Shown here one piece after another: positions 26,852 through 33,948 of a DNA stretch of 64,000 bases. The number at the start of each line of letters is the position of its first letter. Within the stretch, counting starts at the first letter, position 1. A program made the position numbers and the translations under genes. The notes under the pieces were generated by a model. The model searched no databases. It saw only the letters and a program-made list of their open reading frames with translations, and had not been told where the DNA came from. This DNA comes from JAWLDA01 sp041686855 (lineage in GTDB: Bacteria; Bacillota; Limnochordia; DTU080; RSA5): positions 260,930-324,929 of the forward strand of contig JAWLDA010000004.1 of the NCBI GenBank assembly GCA_041686855.1. The letters run 5' to 3'.

Positions 26852-27056
26852 GCGCGTCGCCTCCTGTTCGCGAGCCAAATGGCGGGAGCCCTCAACCAAG
26901 CTTGGAGCGGTCAACTCTCTCCGGAGGCAGCGCTGATCGAGGCTGAAAACGCAGCGAATAATGCGTTGCAGGCGATCCAATAGCAACGAGTTGACGTGGG
27001 GCCCGGTGGTTTTTAAGACGATCGGGCCCCATTCGAGAAAAAGTTGCGGGACATGC
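26852..27056. other. Non-coding gap between tRNA genes with an inverted repeat
   Basis: No convincing gene. The only structure is TGGGGCCCG (26997-27005) facing CGGGCCCCA (27023-27031), a 9-bp perfect inverted repeat with a 17-base spacer, just ahead of the tRNA-Asp promoter. Confidence 0.5.
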
Positions 27057-27085
27057 TTGACACGCAGGGACGCAGGTGATAGTAT
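27057..27085 (+). promoter_or_regulatory. SigA promoter for tRNA-Asp and tRNA-Phe
   Basis: Perfect TTGACA at 27057 and TAGTAT at 27080 with a 17-base spacer, 19 bases before tRNA-Asp. Confidence 0.8.
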
Positions 27086-27104
27086 ACACCTTGTGATCGC
27101 TGTT

Positions 27105-27181
27105 GGAGCCGTGGTGTAGTCGGTTAACACGCTGGCCTGTCACGCCGGAGATCGCGGGTTCGAGTCCCGTCGGCTCCGCCA
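27105..27181 (+). tRNA. tRNA-Asp (anticodon GTC)
   Basis: Acceptor GGAGCCG/CGGCTCC, anticodon stem CTGGC/GCCGG with loop CTGTCAC (GTC), T-stem GCGGG/CCCGT; encoded CCA. A 10-bp perfect hairpin (27182-27207, GGGGACCAGT/ACTGGTCCCC) follows directly and probably helps processing of the joint transcript with tRNA-Phe, as it has no T-run. Confidence 0.96.
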
Positions 27182-27231
27182 GGGGACCAGTCCGATGACT
27201 GGTCCCCGTTAAACCTTTCACACTGCAAGAC

Positions 27232-27307
27232 GGACAGGTAGCTCAGTCGGTAGAGCATCGGACTGAAAATCCGAGTGTCGGCGGTTCGATTCCGCCCCTG
27301 TCCACCA
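27232..27307 (+). tRNA. tRNA-Phe (anticodon GAA)
   Basis: Acceptor GGACAGG/CCTGTCC, D-stem GCTC/GAGC, anticodon stem TCGGA/TCCGA with loop CTGAAAA (GAA), T-stem GGCGG/CCGCC; encoded CCA. Second tRNA of a two-gene transcript. Confidence 0.96.
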
Positions 27308-27310
27308 TGG

Positions 27311-27350
27311 AAAGCCCTGACTGACCGGAGAGGTCATCGGGGCTTTTTTT
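27311..27350 (+). terminator. Intrinsic terminator after tRNA-Phe
   Basis: AAAGCCC pairs with GGGCTTT; an inner stem TGACC/GGTCA sits in between, and the structure ends in seven Ts. Confidence 0.85.
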
Positions 27351-27397
27351 GTCGTGGGTGCGGCCGCATGCGGCGGGGGCTGGTCGTGGCTGATTCG

Positions 27398-28756
27398 CTA
27401 GAGATTGAGGACTGCGCGGGCGACCGTAAAGTAAATGAACAAGCCTGATGCATCGGCTACGGTTGTCACTAGCGGCGCCGATGCGACGGCGGGATCGAGG
27501 CCGAGTTTGCGTGCGAGAATAGGGAGTGATGCCCCCATGCAACTCGCAAGGATGACGATGGCCAGCACCGTGAGTCCGACCGTCAAACCGATGGCAAATC
27601 CCGTGCCGAAGATTTGCGACCAAAAGAAGGCGACCAAGGCCATAACGCCGCCCAAGAGTAGACCGACGAACGACTCGCGCAGGATTACGTTGAAGACGTC
27701 CTGAAACCGTACCTCGCCGATCGCCATGGCGCGCACCACGAGGGTGGAGGCCTGCGCCCCCGCGTTTCCGCCTGTGCCGATGAGCAGGGGAATGAAGATC
27801 GCAAGTACGGTGATGGTCGCTAAGGTCTCTTCGTACAGTGAGAGGATGTTCCCGGTGACCGATTGCGCGGCAAAGAGCACCAAGAGCCACCCCAGCCGTT
27901 TGCGCACTAATCGAGAGACGCGAGCTGACAAGTAGCCTTCTTCGAGAGGCTCAAGGCCACCCATGCGGGCGATATCCTCGCTCGTCTCCTCTTGGATCAC
28001 GTCGATCACGTCGTCGACGGTGATCACGCCGATTGGGTGACCGAGTCCGTTGATGACAGGGAGCGCCAAAAAGCCGTAACGCTCGAATAGACGGGCCACC
28101 ATCTCCTGATGCATATCCGCCGGAACGCTCACGACGTCGCCCGTGACGACGTCGGCGAGCGCGACGTGTGGCTGGGCGATAACGAGTTGGCGTAGAGAGA
28201 CAACCCCGACGAGAGCGCCGCGTGTATCTGTGACGTAGATGTAAAATGCCGTCTCCGTGTCGGGTTGCAGTGTTCGCAAGTGGTCGAGGGTCTCCTCGAC
28301 CGTAGTGTCGCAGGGGAGAGCGATGAAATCCGAGGTCATGATTCCCCCGGCGCTCGTCTCCGAGTACTGCATGAGCCCTCGAACCGACTCGGCCTCCTTG
28401 GGAATCAACGCGAGAATGCCCTCGATCTCCCCCGGCGGAAAGGTGGCTAATAGGTCGACCAAATCGTCCAAAGGCATCGCTCCGAGGAGACGCGCTTGCG
28501 ATTTGAGCGGCAGTGAGAGGACCAGCTCCCGTTGCTCCTCGTACTCGAGGCTGCGGACGAGGCGGGCGCCGTAAAGCGGTTCGACTCCTTCGACGAGGCG
28601 AATCCGGTCGTCGGGCGAAAGATCGAAGAGTAGCTCGGCGAGATCTGCCGGCTGATATGAGGCCACAAAAGATTGGATTGCGTCCGAGCTGTTGCGGGCA
28701 AGTGTGAAGCGAAGGTGGTGCAAGACCTCAGCGGGTTCAGTCATGTGGGTGGGCAC
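27398..28756 (-). CDS. mgtE: Magnesium transporter MgtE
   Basis: A 452-residue Mg2+ channel/transporter. Domain order is typical: N-terminal superhelical domain (about 10-130), two CBS domains (about 135-255, with IMTSDFIALP and GVITVDDVIDVIQEE), the plug helix (EEGYLSARVSRLVRKRLGW region), then five membrane segments. The pore Asp is present in TTVADASG near the C-terminus. In this family the CBS domains close the channel when cytoplasmic Mg2+ is high. GTG 28756 has AGGGAGAG 6 bases upstream. It is transcribed against the tRNA genes on both sides, and no Mg2+ riboswitch is evident in its short leader. Confidence 0.95.
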   Translation of the reverse strand: MPTHMTEPAEVLHHLRFTLARNSSDAIQSFVASYQPADLAELLFDLSPDDRIRLVEGVEPLYGARLVRSLEYEEQRELVLSLPLKSQARLLGAMPLDDLVDLLATFPPGEIEGILALIPKEAESVRGLMQYSETSAGGIMTSDFIALPCDTTVEETLDHLRTLQPDTETAFYIYVTDTRGALVGVVSLRQLVIAQPHVALADVVTGDVVSVPADMHQEMVARLFERYGFLALPVINGLGHPIGVITVDDVIDVIQEETSEDIARMGGLEPLEEGYLSARVSRLVRKRLGWLLVLFAAQSVTGNILSLYEETLATITVLAIFIPLLIGTGGNAGAQASTLVVRAMAIGEVRFQDVFNVILRESFVGLLLGGVMALVAFFWSQIFGTGFAIGLTVGLTVLAIVILASCMGASLPILARKLGLDPAVASAPLVTTVADASGLFIYFTVARAVLNL

Positions 28757-28825
28757 GGAGATCTCTCCCTAACGCTGCTCGACGACAGCCTTAGTATTCT
28801 GGTCACAACTTCCGAGAAAAATCCC

Positions 28826-28854
28826 TTGTCAACACGGGAGGTCCCTGCTATAAT
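28826..28854 (+). promoter_or_regulatory. SigA promoter for the Gly-Cys-Val tRNA cluster
   Basis: TTGTCA at 28826, 17-base spacer, perfect TATAAT at 28849. Confidence 0.82.
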
Positions 28855-28900
28855 AACAAGTGTTCTCGCTGTGCTGTCAAGCGAGAGCGTGTTGGAGCAT

Positions 28901-28976
28901 GCGGGCGTAGCTCAGTTGGTAGAGCACAACCTTGCCATGGTTGGGGTCGCGAGTTCGAGTCTCGTCGCCCGCTCCA
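28901..28976 (+). tRNA. tRNA-Gly (anticodon GCC)
   Basis: Acceptor GCGGGCG/CGCCCGC, D-stem GCTC/GAGC, anticodon stem CAACC/GGTTG with loop TTGCCAT (GCC), T-stem GCGAG/CTCGT; encoded CCA. An 8-bp hairpin ATGCGGCC/GGCCGCAT (28991-29010) separates it from tRNA-Cys. Confidence 0.96.
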
Positions 28977-29046
28977 CGTTACACCTTAGCATGCGGCCGT
29001 GTGGCCGCATCGTTGTGTCGGGGAATGAAACCGATAACTTTGGCGA

Positions 29047-29122
29047 GGCGGCATGGCCAAGTGGCTAAGGCGGGGGACTGCAAATCCCCTATTCCCCAGT
29101 TCGAATCTGGGTGCCGCCTCCA
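29047..29122 (+). tRNA. tRNA-Cys (anticodon GCA)
   Basis: Acceptor GGCGGCA/TGCCGCC, anticodon stem GGGGA/TCCCC with loop CTGCAAA (GCA), T-stem CCCAG/CTGGG; encoded CCA. Confidence 0.95.
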
Positions 29123-29133
29123 AATTTTATAAC

Positions 29134-29210
29134 GGGGAAGTAGATCAGCTGGTTAGATCGTCACGTTGACATCGTGAAGGTCGGAGGTTCGAGTCCTCTC
29201 TTCCCCACCA
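29134..29210 (+). tRNA. tRNA-Val (anticodon GAC)
   Basis: Acceptor GGGGAAG/CTTCCCC, D-stem GATC/GATC, anticodon stem TCACG/CGTGA with loop TTGACAT (GAC), T-stem GGAGG/CCTCT; encoded CCA. It complements the TAC tRNA-Val upstream, covering GTC/GTT codons. Confidence 0.94.
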
Positions 29211-29217
29211 GGTGCAG

Positions 29218-29251
29218 GCCCGCTGGAGTGTATCCGGCGGGCTTTTATTTT
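29218..29251 (+). terminator. Intrinsic terminator after the tRNA cluster
   Basis: GCCCGCTGGA pairs with TCCGGCGGGC (one G-U) around GTGTA, then TTTTATTTT. It ends 23 bases before pilD. Confidence 0.85.
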
Positions 29252-29274
29252 GTGCGCAAGCGGGGGATTCGAAG

Positions 29275-30003
29275 ATGGACCTAATCCATATGGGGCTGCT
29301 CGTCATCATTGGACTCGTTTTTGGCAGCTTCCTGGGCGTGGTCGTTGATCGAGTGCCACGGGGAGTGTCGATCATTCGACCCGCGTCGAGCTGCTCCCGC
29401 TGCGGACATCGACTCGGACCCCTTGATCTGGTGCCCGTCCTCAGCTATCTCGCCCAACGAGGGCGTTGCCGTTACTGCGAAACCCGGATTCCACCGCGTG
29501 ACTTGGCGATCGAGGGTGTCACGGCTCTTGTATTTCTGGGTGTGTTTGCACTGGCGCCTGACTGGCAAGGCCTCGTCTCCGGATGCCTCTTTGGCGCATT
29601 TCTCATCGTCATGTTCCTCATCGACTTGGAGCACATGCGGCTTCCCAATTCTGTGAACGGGTTGGGCTTTATCGCCGCACTACTCGTGGCTGCGTTGGGC
29701 TGGTCGGACGTGGGGGTTATTGAATCGATCGCAGGCGCGGCAGTTGGATCTGGGGTCGTCCTTCTGATCGTGTGGCTGAGCAAAGGCGGGATGGGAGTGG
29801 GGGACGCCAAGTTTCTCGGGGTGATCGGGGCCTTCCTGGGCCCCCTCGGATCAATCTACACGCTCTTTGTCGCGAGTTTCGTCGGTGCCGGCATTGGCCT
29901 GGCGTTGATTCGACTTGGGAAGCATGGGCGCAGGACGCCGATTCCGTTTGGGCCGTTCCTGGCTCTGGGCGCGGCGATGGTCTGGGCCGTTCTTGTGAGA
30001 TGA
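29275..30003 (+). CDS. pilD: Prepilin peptidase / N-methylase PilD
   Basis: A 242-residue bifunctional membrane aspartic peptidase (A24A) that cleaves the prepilin leader and methylates the new N-terminus. The methylase loop has paired zinc cysteines, CSRCGHRLG and CRYCETRIPPRDL. The catalytic aspartates are in MFLIDLEHMRLPN and MGVGDAKFLG. About seven hydrophobic segments follow the known topology. ATG 29275 is chosen (GGGGGAT upstream); codons further upstream lie inside the tRNA terminator. It precedes the pilus operon but is separated by its own promoter-riboswitch unit, so it may be transcribed independently. Confidence 0.94.
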   Translation: MDLIHMGLLVIIGLVFGSFLGVVVDRVPRGVSIIRPASSCSRCGHRLGPLDLVPVLSYLAQRGRCRYCETRIPPRDLAIEGVTALVFLGVFALAPDWQGLVSGCLFGAFLIVMFLIDLEHMRLPNSVNGLGFIAALLVAALGWSDVGVIESIAGAAVGSGVVLLIVWLSKGGMGVGDAKFLGVIGAFLGPLGSIYTLFVASFVGAGIGLALIRLGKHGRRTPIPFGPFLALGAAMVWAVLVR

Positions 30004-30058
30004 TCGCGAAATATCTAGGAATTTCTCGGAAAATGTGACCCGGATCACTGTTATGGGA

Positions 30059-30087
30059 TTGACACCCAGAATCGACTGCGGTAATCT
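30059..30087 (+). promoter_or_regulatory. SigA promoter for the pilus operon leader
   Basis: Perfect TTGACA at 30059, 17-base spacer, TAATCT at 30082. It lies just upstream of the c-di-GMP riboswitch and is the likely start of the pilA-onward transcript. Confidence 0.75.
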
Positions 30088-30114
30088 TTGGATGCAACAC
30101 CAAAATGGTGAATA

Positions 30115-30216
30115 TCTAACGAGTGGATAAAGGCAAACTCGGTGAAAGCCGGGGACGCAAAGTCACGGGTCTAAGGCCTCTTGTACAGGGGCTATGACAG
30201 CCGGACCGCCGATGCT
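30115..30216 (+). ncRNA. c-di-GMP-I (GEMM) riboswitch
   Basis: Class I cyclic-di-GMP aptamer, recognised by its ordered conserved blocks: AAAGGCAAAC (30129-30138), a stem closed by a GAAA loop (30144-30147), GGGGACGCAAAG (30151-30162), GGGTCTAA (30167-30174), the tetraloop-receptor side stem and a 3' GCC...CCGATG end (30199-30214). Against the Vc2 aptamer, the bases that contact ligand are kept: G at the G20 position (30132), the stacking A47 (30159) and C92 (30209). Retention of G20 suggests c-di-GMP rather than cGAMP as ligand. An intrinsic terminator follows 18 bases later, so control is probably by transcription termination ahead of pilA. Whether ligand turns expression on or off is not visible. 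Confidence 0.88.
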
Positions 30217-30233
30217 CACACGGTCGACTTTCA

Positions 30234-30263
30234 AAACCTGTGCGAGTATGGCACAGGTTTTTT
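30234..30263 (+). terminator. Riboswitch-controlled terminator before pilA
   Basis: AAACCTGTGC pairs perfectly with GCACAGGTTT around GAGTATG and runs into six Ts. It stands between the c-di-GMP aptamer and pilA. Confidence 0.88.
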
Positions 30264-30327
30264 GCGTTCTCGCAAAGACCGACGTTGCTGATGTCCACCC
30301 GTCACCTAACTGGGGGGCTTGTTTACA

Positions 30328-30882
30328 GTGGAACGGTTTATGAAGGTGCTTCGCGGTAAAGGGCGAGACGAGAGCGGGTTTACGCTGGTCGAGCTGTTGA
30401 TGGTGATGGTGATTATTGGGGTTCTGGCTGGGATAGGGTTTACGGGTATGAACATGTTGCAAACGAGGGCGTTGGTGACTAAGGCCGACACGAATTGGAG
30501 AGTACTGGACTCTGCCGTGAAAATGTTCCTTGCTGAAGGGGGAGAGTTTGGTGAGAACAATGCCGGAATTGTCGTGGCCAACGCGGAAGGGGCTGCAATT
30601 GCGGACGCCGGTAAACTAGATGCTACCTATCTCGATGTCGATGACGAGGTTTGGTCCAGTGCAGTGTCAACCTGGGTATCGGGTGACGCTGATTGTGATC
30701 TCCCAGAGGAAGTAGACCCAAATATCGCTGATGGGCTGTACTACTGCGTGATAGAAGACTGGGATACGACTACTGCAGGGAATCAAGTCGGAGTTTATGT
30801 TTGGTATAGTGATGGAGATCGAGTTGGAACCGCTTCCAATAATCCAAGCACAATTGTGAAGGACGTTGTGCCGGAGGCCTAA
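30328..30882 (+). CDS. pilA: Type IV major pilin-like prepilin PilA
   Basis: A 184-residue prepilin. A short basic leader ends in glycine, followed by FTLVELLMVMVIIGVLAGI, the conserved N-terminal helix with Glu5. The globular part is acidic and contains two cysteines (DADCDL and YYCVIED) that may form the C-terminal D-loop disulfide. GTG 30328 is preferred: the G-run at 30312-30317 is 10 bases upstream; a TTG at 30319 is too close and ATG 30340 is possible. The gene is less GC-rich than its neighbours by eye, as often seen for surface pilins under diversifying selection. It is the first gene after the riboswitch. Confidence 0.93.
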   Translation: MERFMKVLRGKGRDESGFTLVELLMVMVIIGVLAGIGFTGMNMLQTRALVTKADTNWRVLDSAVKMFLAEGGEFGENNAGIVVANAEGAAIADAGKLDATYLDVDDEVWSSAVSTWVSGDADCDLPEEVDPNIADGLYYCVIEDWDTTTAGNQVGVYVWYSDGDRVGTASNNPSTIVKDVVPEA

Positions 30883-31080
30883 CAGCCCTTGGGTCAGGCG
30901 TATGGACTATTCGGTCTTGATGGATACGGAGTAAGGTGGCGAACAAGCACGGGTGGGACGTTGTTTTTTATATGATGACGTGTCCCACTATATGTTGATA
31001 GATATTCGGCTTCTATTCATGCATTGTACTCGATGACAATATGGGCTCGGGGTCTTAATGGGGTGAAGGTGGGTCAACTT
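30883..31080 (+). other. pilA-pilB gap with a long-loop stem
   Basis: A 198-base AT-richer gap with no gene. GTGGGAC (30953-30959) and GTCCCAC (30982-30988) form a 7-bp perfect stem with a 22-base loop rich in T. It could damp reading from pilA into pilB so that pilin is made in excess. No second promoter is convincing. Confidence 0.45.
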
Positions 31081-32850
31081 ATGGCAACAAGGACGCGCAA
31101 ACGCTTAGGTGACATGCTGGTCCAACGTGGACTCGTGGAGCGCGCCCAAGTCGAAGAGGCTGTTGCCAAGCAGAAAGAGTCGGGGCGGCGCATCGGAGAG
31201 ATCCTCATTGATGAGGGGCTCATCACGGAGGAGCAACTCATCGAGGTGCTCGCCTCGTTTTACGGGCTCGGTCGAGTCCGACTCGACGATATCCAGCTCT
31301 CTCCGGAGATTCTGGCCCTTGTCCCTGAAGAGATCATGAAGCGTCACCACGTCTTCCCGTTTGAACTCGACGGTCGCACCCTCAAGGTTGCGACCGTCGA
31401 TCCGTTCGACTTTGTGGCTCAAGACGACGTGCGTGCCGCGACGCGTTGCGATGTTGCGCCCTACCTCGCCACGACGGAAGAGATCCAGCGGGCGATGGAT
31501 CGCCACAGCAACTTTCACCAATCGGCCCAGCAGATCATCGAGGCGTTGGACGACGACTTCGACGATGATGACGAAGAGCTGCCCGACGAAGCCGACGACT
31601 CGCCGCGGATCAAAGTCGTTAACATGATCATCGCCCAGGCGATTCGGGACCGTGCCTCCGACATTCACATCGAGCCTCAGGAAGAACGCATTCGGGTGCG
31701 TTACCGTGTCGACGGCCGTTTGCGTGATGTGATGGAGTTTCCCAAGAAACTTAAAAACGACATCGTCTCCCGCATTAAGGTGATGTCCGAGTTGGACATT
31801 ACGGAACGGCGGCGGCCGCAAGACGGAAAGATTCGGTTGAATTACGAGGGCTCCCCGGTCGATTTGCGTGTCTCAACGCTCCCTACTATTTATGGTGAGA
31901 AAGTGGTCATACGAATCCTGAGTCGATCGGAAGAGGTCGTCGACCTCTTAGGACTCGGGTTTCAGCCGGAGAGTCTCCGAGCGATTCAGCGCATGTTGGC
32001 TCAGCCGCAAGGGGTCGCGCTGGTGACCGGGCCCACGGGTAGTGGTAAGACGACGACGCTTTACTCCTTCTTGCACCGTCTCAACGATCCGGAAGTGAAC
32101 ATCATCACGATCGAGGATCCGGTAGAGGTGCGAATGGCCGGACTCACGCAGGTGAATGTGAGCACTCGGGCCGGGGTGAGTTTCGCCGCGGCCCTTCGGT
32201 CTGTGCTGCGTCAGGACCCGGATATCGTCATGGTCGGAGAGATGCGGGACCAAGAGACGACGGAGATCGCTGTCAGAGCTGCGCTCACGGGACACTTAGT
32301 CCTGAGTACCCTGCACACCAACAGTGCGGCCGCGACCCTCGGCCGCCTCATGGACATGGGCATCGAGCCGTTTTTGCTGGCGGATACGGTGAGCGGAATC
32401 CTCTCTCAGCGACTCGTGCGCCGCAATTGCCCAAAGTGTAGTCAGCCTGTCGAGCAGTTGACGCCTTTTGAGCAGCGCTTTTTGGAAGGACGAGCGAAAC
32501 CCGGCATGTTGAGGCGGGGGGAAGGCTGTCCCGCTTGTAGTGGCTCGGGGTACCAGGGCCGCATTGCGATCGAAGAGGTGCTCCTCATGAATCGCAACCT
32601 CCGAGGCTTGGTGCGTCAAAGCGCCTCAGAGGAGGCGTTGCGTGACGCTGCGCTCGCCGGCGGGATGGTGACACTCAAGGAGACGGCGATCCGGCGAGTG
32701 ATGGCGGGGCAGACAACCGTAGACGAAGTGGCGCGGGCTGTCTACTCGGTTGATGACGAAGTACATGACGACGACGTAGAGCTCGGAACCCTCCCCGATG
32801 AATCCGAGGAGGAGACGGAGCCGGTCGTCTCGGTGACGTTGGGAGGATAG
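31081..32850 (+). CDS. pilB: Pilus assembly ATPase PilB with MshEN c-di-GMP-binding repeats
   Basis: A 589-residue hexameric extension ATPase. Residues 6-65 hold two tandem MshEN-type motifs, RLGDMLVQRGLVERAQV and RIGEILIDEGLITEEQL, which bind c-di-GMP in MshE and related ATPases. An acidic linker (DDDFDDDDEELPDE) follows. The ATPase core has RVRYRVDGRL, Walker A GPTGSGKTTT (about 317-326), the Asp box TIEDPVE, Walker B DPDIVMVGEMRD and the His box LSTLHTNSAA. Zinc cysteines are CPKC and CPAC near 450 and 482. An acidic tail ends the protein. ATG 31081 is chosen over an upstream 19-codon extension because GGTGGG sits 7 bases ahead and MshEN starts at once. Confidence 0.95.
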   Translation: MATRTRKRLGDMLVQRGLVERAQVEEAVAKQKESGRRIGEILIDEGLITEEQLIEVLASFYGLGRVRLDDIQLSPEILALVPEEIMKRHHVFPFELDGRTLKVATVDPFDFVAQDDVRAATRCDVAPYLATTEEIQRAMDRHSNFHQSAQQIIEALDDDFDDDDEELPDEADDSPRIKVVNMIIAQAIRDRASDIHIEPQEERIRVRYRVDGRLRDVMEFPKKLKNDIVSRIKVMSELDITERRRPQDGKIRLNYEGSPVDLRVSTLPTIYGEKVVIRILSRSEEVVDLLGLGFQPESLRAIQRMLAQPQGVALVTGPTGSGKTTTLYSFLHRLNDPEVNIITIEDPVEVRMAGLTQVNVSTRAGVSFAAALRSVLRQDPDIVMVGEMRDQETTEIAVRAALTGHLVLSTLHTNSAAATLGRLMDMGIEPFLLADTVSGILSQRLVRRNCPKCSQPVEQLTPFEQRFLEGRAKPGMLRRGEGCPACSGSGYQGRIAIEEVLLMNRNLRGLVRQSASEEALRDAALAGGMVTLKETAIRRVMAGQTTVDEVARAVYSVDDEVHDDDVELGTLPDESEEETEPVVSVTLGG

Positions 32851-32856
32851 AGATCG

Positions 32857-33885
32857 TTGGATACGTTGCAGCTCTTGGCTTATGCGGTGGAGGCCGGTGC
32901 ATCCGACCTTCACATTACGAACGGCATTCCGCCGACCTTGCGCCTACACGGCGAATTGCGAAAAGTCCCGGGGTACGAGACGATGACGCCGCAGCGCATC
33001 GATGCGGTGGTTGAGGCTGTGACGAGCGCGTCCCAGCGCACGCAGTTTGCCGAGACGGGTGAGCTCGACTTCTCCTACGGCGTGGAAGGGATCGGGCGGT
33101 TTCGCTGCAACCTCTTTCGTCAACGCGGTTGCGCGGCTTTAGTCCTTCGCCTTATCAATGAAGAGGTACCGTCGTTCGAGGCCCTTGGTCTCACGCCGGT
33201 GGTGAAGGGAATCTGCCAAAACAATGACGGTCTCGTACTGGTAACGGGGCCCACCGGGAGCGGGAAGTCGACGACGCTGGCGGCGATGATTGACTGGATC
33301 AATCGAAACCGGTCGGACGTGATCATCACGCTCGAGGATCCGGTGGAGTACCTGCACACGCATCAACAGGGGATTGTCAATCAACGAGAGGTCGGCAATG
33401 ACACCAAGAGTTATGCCATCGGTCTAAGAGCGGCTCTCCGTGAGGATCCCGACGTGATTCTGGTCGGCGAGATGCGCGATATGGAGACGATTGAGGTGGC
33501 GCTCAAGGCGGCGGAGACCGGTCACCTCGTCTTCTCGACGCTACATACTCGCGGAGCGGCAAGCACCATTGATCGCATCATTGACGCGTTCCCACCGCAC
33601 CAGCAGCCGCAGATTCGCACGCAGCTGGGAGGGGCCTTGCAGGCCGTCATCTCCCAGCAGCTTCTGCCCAACCGCGACGGCACCGGTCGCGTCGCCGCTC
33701 GTGAGATCATGTTGGCGACGCCAGCGGTACGGAACTTAATCCGTGAAGGCAAGACGCACCAGATCAACTCCGTCATTGAGACGGGTGGCCGTTTTGGCAT
33801 GCAAACCATGAATGCAGCGCTGGACGAGTTGTACCGCCAGGGGAAGATCGAGCGAGAGGTGGCCAACCTTCGTAAGCGCGCATGA
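32857..33885 (+). CDS. pilT: Pilus retraction ATPase PilT
   Basis: A 342-residue retraction motor. N-terminal PAS-like part: GASDLHITNGIPP and FRCNLFRQRG. Walker A is GPTGSGKSTT (about 131-140), the Asp box TLEDPVEYLH, Walker B DPDVILVGEMRD, the His box FSTLHTRGAASTIDRIID. The C-terminal AIRNLIRE-like motif needed for retraction reads AVRNLIREGK. TTG 32857 follows GGGAGG by 10 bases. It lies 6 bases after pilB. Presence of PilT implies a dynamic, twitching or DNA-uptake pilus and not a secretion system. Confidence 0.95.
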   Translation: MDTLQLLAYAVEAGASDLHITNGIPPTLRLHGELRKVPGYETMTPQRIDAVVEAVTSASQRTQFAETGELDFSYGVEGIGRFRCNLFRQRGCAALVLRLINEEVPSFEALGLTPVVKGICQNNDGLVLVTGPTGSGKSTTLAAMIDWINRNRSDVIITLEDPVEYLHTHQQGIVNQREVGNDTKSYAIGLRAALREDPDVILVGEMRDMETIEVALKAAETGHLVFSTLHTRGAASTIDRIIDAFPPHQQPQIRTQLGGALQAVISQQLLPNRDGTGRVAAREIMLATPAVRNLIREGKTHQINSVIETGGRFGMQTMNAALDELYRQGKIEREVANLRKRA

Positions 33886-33948
33886 GACGGATGGATCTCC
33901 AAGTGAGCCACAAGGAATCTGTGATTTGTGAAGTTGAGGTGAGTGACG

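Noticed and set aside
28757..28825. Mg2+ riboswitch before mgtE
   Set aside because: The leader is too short and none of the M-box or mgtA-type conserved blocks can be read.
28991..29010. Terminator between tRNA-Gly and tRNA-Cys
   Set aside because: The 8-bp hairpin has no T-run and the tRNAs appear to share one transcript; it is more likely a processing element.
30115..30216. cGAMP-selective (GEMM-Ib) variant of the riboswitch
   Set aside because: The position equivalent to Vc2 G20 is G (30132), and G-to-A there marks cGAMP variants, so c-di-GMP is the better call. This rests on a manual alignment.
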